From an uncultured Hyphomicrobiales bacterium (GTDB lineage Bacteria; Pseudomonadota; Alphaproteobacteria; Rhizobiales; Beijerinckiaceae), in assembly GCA_903825465.1 (NCBI GenBank), contig CAIKAR010000008.1:1-64000 (forward strand): DNA of 64,000 nucleotides, read 5' to 3'. Both the position numbers and the translations under genes were made by a program. The notes under the pieces are model-generated. The model worked only from the letters and a program-made list of their open reading frames with translations, made no database searches and was not told the DNA's origin. This document shows positions 38,801 through 47,694 of the stretch, one piece after another (within the stretch, counting starts at the first letter, position 1; the number at the start of each line of letters is the position of its first letter).

Positions 38801-39922
38801 ATGAGCGTTCGCACCAAGCCGCCGTTCCGCGCCGACCATGTCGGAAGCCTCATCCGCCCCGACAATCTGATCGCCGCGCGCGAGGACGCCGCCAACGGCA
38901 AGATCGCGAAGGACGAGCTGTTGACCATTCAGCGCGCCGCGATCCGCGACGTCGTGAAAACGCAGGAGGACATCGGCCTTCGAGTCGTCACCGACGGCGA
39001 ATACAACCGCAAGTCCTGGCAGAGCGACTTTTTGCTCAAGATCAAGAACGTCGCCGTCACGCCGCCGAAACTGACGGTGAAATTCCACTCGGCCGTCGGC
39101 ACGCGCGAGCACACGCCCCCGTCGATGGCCGTTGTCGGCAAGGTCTCGCGGCAGGAGCCGATCTTCGTCGACGACTTCAAGTTTCTGAAGACCGTCGCGA
39201 AGGCGACGCCGAAGGTCACCCTGCCCTCGCCCACGATCCTGCATTTCCGCGGCGGCCGCGAGGCCATCGACGCTAAGGCCTATCCCGACATGGCGGAGTT
39301 CTACCACGACCTCTCCGGCGTCTATCGCGCCGAGCTCGGCGAGCTCGCCGCCAACGGCCTGCGCTACGTGCAGATCGACGAGGTGAATTTCGCCTATCTT
39401 TGCGACCCGGCGCTGCGCAGCGACGTGAAAAACCTCGGGGAAGATCCGGAGTCGCTGCCCAAGACCTACGCGAAGCTGCTCAACGACTCCGTCGCCGGCC
39501 TTCCCGCCGACATGACGGTGTGCATGCATCTTTGCCGCGGCAATTTCGCGGGCTCATGGGTCGCCGAGGGCGGCTACGAACCCGTCGCGGAACTGTTGTT
39601 CAACGAGATCAACGTGACGGGTTATTTCCTCGAATACGACAGCGCGCGGGCCGGCGGCTTCGAGCCGCTGCGGTTCCTGCCGAAAGGCAAGACGGCCGTG
39701 CTCGGGCTGCTGACAACGAAAAGCTCCAACATGGAAACGAAGGACGCGATCAAGCGCCGCGTCGAGGAGGCGACGAAGTTCGCCCCGCTCGACCGTCTCG
39801 CGCTGAGCCCGCAATGCGGCTTTTCCAGCGGCATCGGCGGCGAGACGATGACGGTCGAACGCGAGATGGAAAAGCTGGCCCTGGTCGTCGAGACCGCGAA
39901 AGAAATTTGGGGCGACGCCTGA
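38801..39922 (+). CDS. Cobalamin-independent methionine synthase II family protein (second paralogue; epoxyalkane:CoM transferase-like possible)
   Basis: MSVRTKPPFRADHVGSLIRPDNLIAAREDAANGKI...VTDGEYNRKSW...zinc ligands MHLCRGN, FLEYDSARAG, SPQCGFSSG. Confidence 0.9.
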   Translation: MSVRTKPPFRADHVGSLIRPDNLIAAREDAANGKIAKDELLTIQRAAIRDVVKTQEDIGLRVVTDGEYNRKSWQSDFLLKIKNVAVTPPKLTVKFHSAVGTREHTPPSMAVVGKVSRQEPIFVDDFKFLKTVAKATPKVTLPSPTILHFRGGREAIDAKAYPDMAEFYHDLSGVYRAELGELAANGLRYVQIDEVNFAYLCDPALRSDVKNLGEDPESLPKTYAKLLNDSVAGLPADMTVCMHLCRGNFAGSWVAEGGYEPVAELLFNEINVTGYFLEYDSARAGGFEPLRFLPKGKTAVLGLLTTKSSNMETKDAIKRRVEEATKFAPLDRLALSPQCGFSSGIGGETMTVEREMEKLALVVETAKEIWGDA

Positions 39923-39952
39923 CGCGGCCACCGGCGCGGGCCAAGCGAAAGG

Positions 39953-39977
39953 AAGGCGCGGAACCCGCGCCTTTTTT
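39953..39977 (+). terminator. Rho-independent terminator after MetE-like gene
   Basis: AAGGCGCGG-aac-CCGCGCCTT followed by T run. Confidence 0.85.
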
Positions 39978-40077
39978 CGTTGAAACCGCGGGGGCCGCAG
40001 CTTCTTCATAGCGCAAATCGCGCGTTCTGGCCGCGGTCGCGGGTATCGCTTCAAACGACGCGCGAAGGACGCGGGGC

Positions 40078-40641
40078 CTAGATATAGGCCTTCACGGTCG
40101 TCAACACGCCGGCGATTCCGAGAATTATCGCGCCATACCAGGGCCAGCGCACGCCCTTCATGATGATCGACACCGTCGCGATGGCGATCGACACATGCAG
40201 CATCGTCACCGCGAGCGTCAGCACGTGGTGGCGCTGTTCGTGGCGCTCGGACTCCACGCCCTTCGCCTCGACCTCTTCCTCGAGTTCCGTCGCCTTTTTC
40301 TGGACTTCCTTCGAGTCGTCGTCGTTGTGCTTGGCGCCCTCGTTCAGCTTGTCCGCCTTGTCCGGGTTGGTGATCGCGGCGATTTCGTACATGTTTTTCT
40401 TTATGCTTTTGGCCTGAAAAAACGCCCACTGGTCGCTGGCCTTGTTTTGGAACAGGACGGATTCGTTCTTGCTGACGATGGTCGCGGAAGTCTCGACTGT
40501 CTCAAGGCTGCCGACCGTGGCCGCGATCACGGCCAGAACAGCTATGGTCATCGCCACGGTGGACATGAAGCTGTCGCCCTCGTGCGCGACGTGCTCGGCG
40601 TGCTCCATGTGTTCAAAATGTTCGGTGGGCGATTCGGACAT
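40078..40641 (-). CDS. DUF4337 domain-containing membrane protein
   Basis: FMSTVAMTIAVLAVIAATVGSLETVETSATIVSKNESVLFQNKASDQWAFFQAKSIKKNMYEIAA...GAIILGIAGVLTTVKAYI. Confidence 0.88.
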   Translation of the reverse strand: MSESPTEHFEHMEHAEHVAHEGDSFMSTVAMTIAVLAVIAATVGSLETVETSATIVSKNESVLFQNKASDQWAFFQAKSIKKNMYEIAAITNPDKADKLNEGAKHNDDDSKEVQKKATELEEEVEAKGVESERHEQRHHVLTLAVTMLHVSIAIATVSIIMKGVRWPWYGAIILGIAGVLTTVKAYI

Positions 40642-40917
40642 GGCAATTCACTCCAACGGCAATGGCTTTGGACAAACGCGGGCCCCCCGGCCGTTCAACG
40701 CCCACGCTTCCCACCCTTGCCCCGAACGCGCGCCTCGGGCAAGGCGGCCGTCGGCTTCACCCTCTGATTTCACGCGGAAATCGCGTTCGCCGCCGGTTCG
40801 GCGAGGCAGGACCAAGGGTTAAGGACGGGAAACGCCCGGGGCCATTCCGAATATCCGAATGTTCATGGATCTGATATCGAATGCGACGCCATATTTTATG
40901 AAATTGCCGCGGGCCCA

Positions 40918-41700
40918 ATGACCGACAAACCCAATCTGTCCATCGCCGAGCTTGATCGGGCCATCGCCGAGGAGCGGCTTGTCCTGCTGTATCAGCCGCA
41001 GGTGACGCCGGCCGACGGCGCGATCGCCTCGGTCGAGGCGTTGATCCGATTGCGCGGCGGCGACGGCGCGTTGATTTCGCCCGACCGCTTCGTGCCCATC
41101 GCGGAGATGTCGGGCCAGATCGTGGCGCTCGGCAAATGGGCGCTGCGCCAGGCTTGCCGCGACGCGGCGGGCTGGGAGCGGATAGCGGTCGGCGTCAACG
41201 CCTCGCCGATGCAGTTTCACGATCCCGATTTCGTTTCCTTCGTCGAAACAACCCTCCGCGACACCGGGCTGTCGCCCGAACGGCTCGAACTCGAAATCAC
41301 GGAAGGAGCCTATTTCGACGATATCGACGCAGCCGAAGTCGAAGTCGCCCGGCTGCGCGACATGGGCGTGGGCGTGGCGCTCGACGACTTCGGCACAGGC
41401 TACGCCTCGCTCACCTATCTGCGCCGGCTGAAGATCAGCAAAATCAAGATCGACAAGAGCTTCGTTTCGGACTTTCACAGCGTGGACTCCGCCGCGATCA
41501 TCCAAGGGGTTTGCGCCATGGCCCGCGCCATGGGCTTGAAAATCACCGCGGAAGGCGTCGAAACGGCCGAACAGGCGCGTTTTCTGAGTTCCGCCGGCGC
41601 GCACTACATGCAGGGATACCTCTATTCGCCGCCGCTGACGCGCGACGATCTCGCCAAGCTGCTGCGCGAACGCGCCGCTCCGCCGCCAGGCGCCCCATAG
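40918..41700 (+). CDS. Stand-alone EAL domain protein (c-di-GMP phosphodiesterase)
   Basis: LLYQPQVTPADGAIASVEALIRLRG...LELEITEGAYF...ALDDFGTGYASLTYLRRLKISKIKIDKSFV...KITAEGVET...YMQGYLYSPP. Confidence 0.95.
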   Translation: MTDKPNLSIAELDRAIAEERLVLLYQPQVTPADGAIASVEALIRLRGGDGALISPDRFVPIAEMSGQIVALGKWALRQACRDAAGWERIAVGVNASPMQFHDPDFVSFVETTLRDTGLSPERLELEITEGAYFDDIDAAEVEVARLRDMGVGVALDDFGTGYASLTYLRRLKISKIKIDKSFVSDFHSVDSAAIIQGVCAMARAMGLKITAEGVETAEQARFLSSAGAHYMQGYLYSPPLTRDDLAKLLRERAAPPPGAP

Positions 41701-41723
41701 CTTCGCCGACGGGGCCGCGCGGC

Positions 41724-42755
41724 CTAATCGATCTTCAACGCAGCGAGGTAGCGTTCGACGACGGCCTTTGGCGCGTTGACGATGCGGCCCGAAATTTCCG
41801 ACATTTGCTCGCCCGTGCGCGGATTGATCAACAAGTCGAGCTTGCGCGCCGCGGCGAGGAATTCGGGATCGCGCATGGTCTCGTCGAAGCCGCGCCGCAG
41901 CGTCTCGACGACCGGCCTGGGCGTGTCGGGCGGCGCGACAAATCCCTCGCCTATCTCCGACGAGGACGACATGAACTCCAGCGTTCGCCGGTCATCTTCG
42001 CTGGCCACCAGGTCGTCGAGAAGCGGAATGTCGGGAAGGTCGGCCAGTTTCGTCAGGCCGATCTGCGCGAGCACCCGGATCTTCTTGTCGCGCACCCAGT
42101 CCGCGCGCAAATTGATCAGGTCGCTCCACGTTGTCGTCGCCGCGTCGGTCTCGCGGTTCTCCACCGCCTGATTGACATCGACCGCGGATTTGTAGCCGAC
42201 GACGATCTTGAACTTCGTGCCGAGAAACCTGTTCATCAACGCGGGATTGGTGAAGGTGTCCGACGCGCGCCCGGCCGAACCCGCGATCAATTCCCTTCCC
42301 CGGAGGTCGTCGATCGTTTTGGCGGCGACCGTGTGCCAGACGAACAGCACGCGCGTCGCGTCCGCCGTGCGGCCGATCCAGCTCATCTTGTTCAAATCGT
42401 ATTTGACGGATTCCTCCGCCACCGCCTGCGAGGTGGCCGCGGCGACCAACGGCGTGACAATGGTCAATCCGTCGCGCGGGGCGGCGTTGTAGGCGTAGTT
42501 GATCGCCAGCGATCCCCCGGCGCCGGGCATGAACACCGGCTGCACGGTGGGCTTGCCCGGAAGATGGCGCCCGAGGAACTCGATGACCGGCAGCGTGTAG
42601 AACACGCGCCCGCCGCCCGGCGCCGAGGGAATGACGACGCGGAGGGTCTGGCCGCGGAACACGTCGGCGGGGCTTTGCGCGCGGGCCGGGAGGACGGCGA
42701 AGACCGCCATGATGGCCAGCGCGGGCGGGAAACGGAAAGACATGCGCGCCCTCAT
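41724..42755 (-). CDS. Bug/TTT-family tricarboxylate transporter receptor-like substrate-binding protein
   Basis: Signal peptide MSFRFPPALAIMAVFAVLPARAQ; VVIPSAPGGGRVFYTLPVIEFLGRHLPGKPTVQPVFMPGAGGSLAINYAYNAAPRDGLTI; ATGA overlap with upstream gene. Confidence 0.85.
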   Translation of the reverse strand: MRARMSFRFPPALAIMAVFAVLPARAQSPADVFRGQTLRVVIPSAPGGGRVFYTLPVIEFLGRHLPGKPTVQPVFMPGAGGSLAINYAYNAAPRDGLTIVTPLVAAATSQAVAEESVKYDLNKMSWIGRTADATRVLFVWHTVAAKTIDDLRGRELIAGSAGRASDTFTNPALMNRFLGTKFKIVVGYKSAVDVNQAVENRETDAATTTWSDLINLRADWVRDKKIRVLAQIGLTKLADLPDIPLLDDLVASEDDRRTLEFMSSSSEIGEGFVAPPDTPRPVVETLRRGFDETMRDPEFLAAARKLDLLINPRTGEQMSEISGRIVNAPKAVVERYLAALKID

Positions 42756-43993
42756 TCTTTTCGCCTGAATGGAATCTCGACATCGCGCGGCGGATTGGCC
42801 TTCCGTTTGCGTTGCTCCAGCTCCCTCGGCCAAAGCCGGAACGCGTAGTTGTCCGGCAGAACATCGAGCCAGTCGTCGAGTCCGAGCGCGCGGGCCGCGC
42901 GCGCCGGCCAATAAGGGTCGATCAGCATCTCGCGCGCGATGGCGACGATGTCGGCCCCGCCCGTCGCCAATATCTCCTCGGCTTGCTCCGGCTCGGTGAC
43001 GAGGCCGACGACCGCGGTCATGACATCCGCCTCGCGGCGGATATGGCGGCTGTAGACGACGTTGTAGCCGGGCGCGTCCTTTGGCACCGCGGGCAGGCTG
43101 GAAGCGCCTTCGAGCCCGCCGCAGGAACAATCCACGACATCGACGCCGCGTTGCTTCAACGCCCGCGCGAGAACCACGCTGTCGTCGATGTCCCAGTGCC
43201 CGCCCTTTCCATCGACGACCGACATGCGGAAAAACAGCGGCTTGTCCGCCGGCCATTTTTTGCGCGCGCCCTCGACCAGTTCCAGCGCGAAACGCATGCG
43301 GCCCTCGAGGCCGCCGCCGTAGGAATCGGTCCGCTTGTTGGCGACCGGCGACAGGAACTGGTTGATCAGATAGCCATGCGCGCCGTGGATTTCGACAATG
43401 TCGAACCCCGCGTCCGCCGCGCGCCCCGCCGCGTCCGCCCAGGCCTGGATCTCGTCGCGGATTTGCTGAACATCCAGCGCGGCCGGCGCGGGCCGGTTCG
43501 GCGCGTGCGCGACCGCGCTCGACGAAATCGTCGGCCAGGGCGCGAGGCCGGCGGCGACGTCGTCGGGCCCGAGCGGCCTGCGGCCCTCCCACGGCGAACG
43601 CACCGCCGCGCGACGGCCCGCGTGACCAAGCTGGATGGCGGGAACCGCGCGCAGGCTCTTGAGAAAATCGGTGACGCGCCGCCATTTCCGCGCTTGCGCG
43701 TCGGTGTGGAGTCCCGGGCAATGATGCGTGCGGCGGCCGCGCGCCTCCACCGCCGTTTCCTCGGCGCAAACGATGCCGGCGCCGCCAATGGCGAACTGGC
43801 CGAGGTGAACGAGATGCCAGTCCGTGATCTCGCCGTCGATGGAAAGATACTGCGACATGGGCCCGAGCATGATCCGGTTGCGCGCCGTCACGCCGCGCAA
43901 GGCGATAGGGCGGAACAGCAGCGGCCGCTTGTCGATGGGCGTGGTCAGGCCGCCCGGCCGGTCCGTCGAGAATTCGACGCCCGCGATATTCAT
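42752..43993 (-). CDS. NADH:flavin oxidoreductase / old yellow enzyme family
   Basis: KRPLLFRPIALRGVTARNRIMLGPMSQYLSIDGEITDWHLVHLGQFAIGGAGIVCAEETAVEARGRR...GFDIVEIHGAHGYLINQFLSPVANKRTDSYGGGLEGRMRF. Confidence 0.95.
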   Translation of the reverse strand: MNIAGVEFSTDRPGGLTTPIDKRPLLFRPIALRGVTARNRIMLGPMSQYLSIDGEITDWHLVHLGQFAIGGAGIVCAEETAVEARGRRTHHCPGLHTDAQARKWRRVTDFLKSLRAVPAIQLGHAGRRAAVRSPWEGRRPLGPDDVAAGLAPWPTISSSAVAHAPNRPAPAALDVQQIRDEIQAWADAAGRAADAGFDIVEIHGAHGYLINQFLSPVANKRTDSYGGGLEGRMRFALELVEGARKKWPADKPLFFRMSVVDGKGGHWDIDDSVVLARALKQRGVDVVDCSCGGLEGASSLPAVPKDAPGYNVVYSRHIRREADVMTAVVGLVTEPEQAEEILATGGADIVAIAREMLIDPYWPARAARALGLDDWLDVLPDNYAFRLWPRELEQRKRKANPPRDVEIPFRRKE

Positions 43994-44132
43994 TGGTCCT
44001 CCCCGTGTCGTTGGCGACAGCTTGCCCCGGATTCATCGGCCCGGCAATCTCGCGCAAGCGCTGGCGTCGCGGCGCGCCATGGTCCATGATCGCGCCAACG
44101 GGCGCTCGCACAGCCCGGCCACGAGGGAAAAC

Positions 44133-45518
44133 ATGCCGCAAGACCAGCACGCGCCGACATTGGGCCTCTCGCCGGGCTCGCCCGCCGACATCGTCGCGCG
44201 GGTCGAGCGGCTGCCGATCACGCGCTTCCACGTCAAAGCGCGCGTCGTTATCGGCACCGCGACGATCTTCGACGCCTACGATTCCTACGCCATCGCCACC
44301 GTGCTGCCTGTGTTGATTCCGCTGTGGCATATTCCCCAAGGCTCGATCGGTTATCTGATCGGAGCCGCGAATTTCGGCCAATTGTTCGGCGCGCTTTTCT
44401 TCGGCTGGGTCGCGGACCGCATCGGCCGGCTGCGCACGCTTGGCGTCACCATCACGCTCTACGCGCTGACATCGCTCGCCTGCACGCTGGCGTGGGACTA
44501 CAATTCGATGATCGTCCTGCGCTTCATCGAGGGCTTGGGCCTTGGCGGCGAGGTGCCCGTCGCGGCCGCGTATATCGGCGAGATGGCCAGGGCCAAGGGC
44601 CGCGGCGTCTTCTTCCTGCTTTACGAGAGCATCTTCACCATCGGCCTGCTGATGGCGAACCTGCTTGGCCTCTACCTCGTGCCGCATTTCGGCTGGCAAT
44701 CGATGTTCGTCGTTGGCGCCCTGCCCGCCTTCGTCGCTTTTTACGCCATGCGCAGCCTGCCGGAATCGGCGCGTTGGCTGGCCGACCGCGGCCGCGCGGC
44801 GGAAGCGGACAAGATCGTCTCCGGCATCGAACAAATCGCGCGCGACGCGGGCCAGCCGCTGCCGCCGCCCGTGCCGCTCGTCGCGGCGACAACGAATGTC
44901 ACGGCCTCGTGGGCGGAGATGTTCAGCCCGTTCTACCGGGCGCGCACCTTCAGCGTTTGGGCGTTGTGGTTCTGCGACTACTTCTGCAGCTGGGGCATCA
45001 CCGGCTGGGCCGCGACGATCTACACGACCGTTTTCAAGCTCGATCTGCACACGGCGCTGCTCTACGCGCTCGGCGCCAATTTCGCCAGCATCGTCGGCGG
45101 CTTCGCGGTCGCCTTCCTCGTCGATCGCACCGGCCGGGTGAAGTGGTTCGCCGGCGCGTTCCTGTGCGGCTCGGCGGCGCTGGCGACGGTGTGGTGGGTC
45201 GGCCCCACCAACCCCGAATTCGTCGCGGTGATGCTGACGCTGGCGTTCCTCTGCATCGGCTCGAATTCGAGCATGCTGTTCCTTTACACCGCCGAAATCT
45301 ACCCGACGCGCCTGCGCGCGCGCGGCACCAGCGCTGGCACCGCGTTCAACCGTTTGGCCTCGTCCATCGGCCCGCCCATCGTCGGGGCGCTGCTCGGTTT
45401 CACCGGGCTCGCCTCGGTCTATTTGCTGCTGGCGGTGGTCGCGCTGGTGGGCGCGCTTGTCGCGATCTTCTTCGCGGTGGAAACCACGGAGCGCGTGATG
45501 GAGGAGGTGTCGCCATAA
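44133..45518 (+). CDS. MFS transporter (sugar/aromatic-acid-type)
   Basis: ATIFDAYDSYAIATVLPVLIPLW...GWVADRIGRLRTLGVTI...RFIEGLGLGGEVPVAAAYIGEMARAKGRG...YTAEIYPTRLRARGTSAG. Confidence 0.93.
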   Translation: MPQDQHAPTLGLSPGSPADIVARVERLPITRFHVKARVVIGTATIFDAYDSYAIATVLPVLIPLWHIPQGSIGYLIGAANFGQLFGALFFGWVADRIGRLRTLGVTITLYALTSLACTLAWDYNSMIVLRFIEGLGLGGEVPVAAAYIGEMARAKGRGVFFLLYESIFTIGLLMANLLGLYLVPHFGWQSMFVVGALPAFVAFYAMRSLPESARWLADRGRAAEADKIVSGIEQIARDAGQPLPPPVPLVAATTNVTASWAEMFSPFYRARTFSVWALWFCDYFCSWGITGWAATIYTTVFKLDLHTALLYALGANFASIVGGFAVAFLVDRTGRVKWFAGAFLCGSAALATVWWVGPTNPEFVAVMLTLAFLCIGSNSSMLFLYTAEIYPTRLRARGTSAGTAFNRLASSIGPPIVGALLGFTGLASVYLLLAVVALVGALVAIFFAVETTERVMEEVSP

Positions 45519-45526
45519 CGGCGCGC

Positions 45527-46657
45527 CTACCTCCCGGTTGGTCCGCGGAAGGCCTGCGGCGGCAATCCCGCGCCGAACTGCGCCTGAGCTTGCGCGGGAT
45601 AGGCGGCGGGCGGCGGGGTAGTCCCGGCCTCAGCGCCCGCCACCGGCGCCATGTACCGCGGGCCACCGGGCGCGACGGGGCTTTGATAGGCCTGCGCGGC
45701 ATTGAAGGCCGCCGCGGGCGTGCCGTCGTCATCGCTCCTGGGCGCTGGCCGCCGCGCCACGCGCTTGAAGCGCGGCGCTGGACGGGCGGCGCGCCGCGGC
45801 GGCGCGGCCGGCTTGGCCTTTGTTTCCGGCGCCGGAGAACCGATCAGCGTCGCTTCGAGACTGTCGGGCAACGCCGTGACGGCGGCGGTTGAGCCTGAGA
45901 CCGTCGCGACGGAGTCGGGCAAAATGTTGCGTCGGTCCATCGACATGATCCGGGCGAGGGTCGAGGATTCCCCCAGACGCAATCCCTCCACCATCGCGGC
46001 GAGTTGATCGACCGTCTGGTCACCCCGGCAAATCCGCACGCGGATCGACGCGGGCGCCGCGCCGCCCGACACAAGCGCGCCGAGACGCGCGAAGCCGGAA
46101 GAACCCGCGCCGCCGGCTTGCCGGATGTCGTCGATCCATTGCCACGCGAAGACGCAGCGCGCGCCGTTGGCGTGTTTGCCAATCGCGAGGCCGACGGGGC
46201 CGTAGGCGTTGCTCATCGCGCGCGTGACGATCCCCATTCTCACCTCGGGAAAGCGCGACAGGATTTCGCTTCGGACGCCGCGCTCCGACGGCTTGCCCAT
46301 TTGCATCTGGCCGGGGCCGCCAACCGAGGAGGAACTCGCACGCAAGCTGACTTCGATGACGTTTTCGCCTTTCGTCAACCTGTCGGGAGCGAGCGCGATC
46401 TCCTGGCGCGTTCCATCGACGAAGTTTCGCTCGCGAACCGCGGTGACCACGCCCGCCTCGATGGGCAGATAAAACAACGCCGCCGATATGTCCTGATTGC
46501 CGGCGGCCGCGCCGTCCCTCGAAACCGGCACGATGGACTGCGAACCGGAGGCTGGAATCGAACCCGTGGCCATTCGGGAATTGTCGAGCGGGAGATCGAA
46601 CCCCGAGCCGCAGGCGGCCAGGGAAAACAATCCGAAAACGGCGATGAGCTTGCGCAT
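45527..46657 (-). CDS. Lipoprotein resembling cellulose biosynthesis protein BcsN
   Basis: Lipobox MRKLIAVFGLFSLAACGSG; SAALFYLPIEAGVVTAVRERNFVDGTRQEIALAPDRLTKGENVIEVSLRA...AYGPVGLAIGKHANGARCVFAWQWID; Pro/Ala-rich C-terminus. Family recalled, not searched. Confidence 0.6.
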   Translation of the reverse strand: MRKLIAVFGLFSLAACGSGFDLPLDNSRMATGSIPASGSQSIVPVSRDGAAAGNQDISAALFYLPIEAGVVTAVRERNFVDGTRQEIALAPDRLTKGENVIEVSLRASSSSVGGPGQMQMGKPSERGVRSEILSRFPEVRMGIVTRAMSNAYGPVGLAIGKHANGARCVFAWQWIDDIRQAGGAGSSGFARLGALVSGGAAPASIRVRICRGDQTVDQLAAMVEGLRLGESSTLARIMSMDRRNILPDSVATVSGSTAAVTALPDSLEATLIGSPAPETKAKPAAPPRRAARPAPRFKRVARRPAPRSDDDGTPAAAFNAAQAYQSPVAPGGPRYMAPVAGAEAGTTPPPAAYPAQAQAQFGAGLPPQAFRGPTGR

Positions 46658-46692
46658 GTCAGTGCCTCGGCGCGGGCGGAGAGGAGAACGGC

Positions 46693-47694
46693 GTGATGGA
46701 AAAACCGGCGGACGGCGCGGGCGAGGGAAAGAGCGAGGACGAGTATCAGATCGCGCTTTCCGCCGAGGAGTTCCTCGAATTCTTCCTCGAGGACCTCGAG
46801 CTCCCCGATCTCGAACGGCGCAAGCTCTCGACGACCGAGAGCGACGGGCTTCGCCGCGCCGGCTACGCGGTTTCCGGCTCGCCCGCGAACGTCTCGGTGA
46901 CACGCACGATGCGCAATTCCCTGTCGCGCCGCATCGCCCTCAAGCGCCCGCGGCCGGAAGACATCGACGAAGCGGAGCGCGAACTGGCCGACGCCGAGGC
47001 GCGCGGAGCCGACGCGGGCGCGCTCGCCGAATTGCGCGAGCGCGTCGAAACGCTGCGGCGGCGGACGCGCACCATCGCCTGGATCGACCCGATCGACATC
47101 CGCTACCGGCGCTTCGAACCGGTGCCGCGGCCGACGACGCAGGCCGTCATGTTCTGCCTGATGGACGTTTCGGCGTCGATGAGCGAGCACATGAAGGATC
47201 TCGCCAAGCGCTTTTTCATGCTGCTCTACGTCTTTCTCAAGAAGCGCTACAAGAAGGTCGAGATAGTCTTCATCCGCCACACCGACGAGGCGGCCGAGGT
47301 CGACGAGGACACGTTCTTCCACGGCGTTGAAAGCGGCGGCACGCGGGTGTCGTCGGCGCAAGCTGAAATGCTGCGCGTCGCGCGCGCGCGCTATTCGCCC
47401 GACGCCTGGAATCTCTATGTCGCGCAGGCCTCGGACGGCGACAACGACCCGCGCGACAACGCCGTTTCGACCGCGCTGCTGCTCAACGACATTCTTCCGA
47501 TGACGCAGTACTACGCCTATCTCGAAGTCGGCGAGCCGGGCCAGCGCGTTGGCGCGTCCTCGCTGTGGCGCGCCTACAAGGAGCTTGGCGAGCCCCGCGT
47601 CGCGCAGCGCTCGGTTACGTCGCGCGAGGAGATCTACCCGGTGTTCCGCGAGTTGTTCAACCGGGATTCGGCGGAACGCGGAGGCGGCGAATGA
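46693..47694 (+). CDS. YeaH/YhbH (DUF444) vWA-like protein, N-terminus apparently short
   Basis: EDEYQIALSAEEFLEFFLEDLELPDLERRKL...VMFCLMDVSASMSEHMKDLAKRFFMLLYVFLKKRYKKVEIVFIRHTDEAAEVDEDTFF; SD-like ggagaggag upstream. Confidence 0.9.
   Translation: MMEKPADGAGEGKSEDEYQIALSAEEFLEFFLEDLELPDLERRKLSTTESDGLRRAGYAVSGSPANVSVTRTMRNSLSRRIALKRPRPEDIDEAERELADAEARGADAGALAELRERVETLRRRTRTIAWIDPIDIRYRRFEPVPRPTTQAVMFCLMDVSASMSEHMKDLAKRFFMLLYVFLKKRYKKVEIVFIRHTDEAAEVDEDTFFHGVESGGTRVSSAQAEMLRVARARYSPDAWNLYVAQASDGDNDPRDNAVSTALLLNDILPMTQYYAYLEVGEPGQRVGASSLWRAYKELGEPRVAQRSVTSREEIYPVFRELFNRDSAERGGGE

Noticed and set aside
40858-40917. CCGAAT repeats upstream of the EAL gene as a regulator site
   Set aside because: Only two short hexamers with no symmetry; not distinguishable from chance.
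41724-45050. 1108-aa minus-strand ORF
   Set aside because: Only the C-terminal ~340 aa are a real protein (Bug receptor); the extension is out-of-frame translation through the flavin oxidoreductase and the antisense of the MFS gene.
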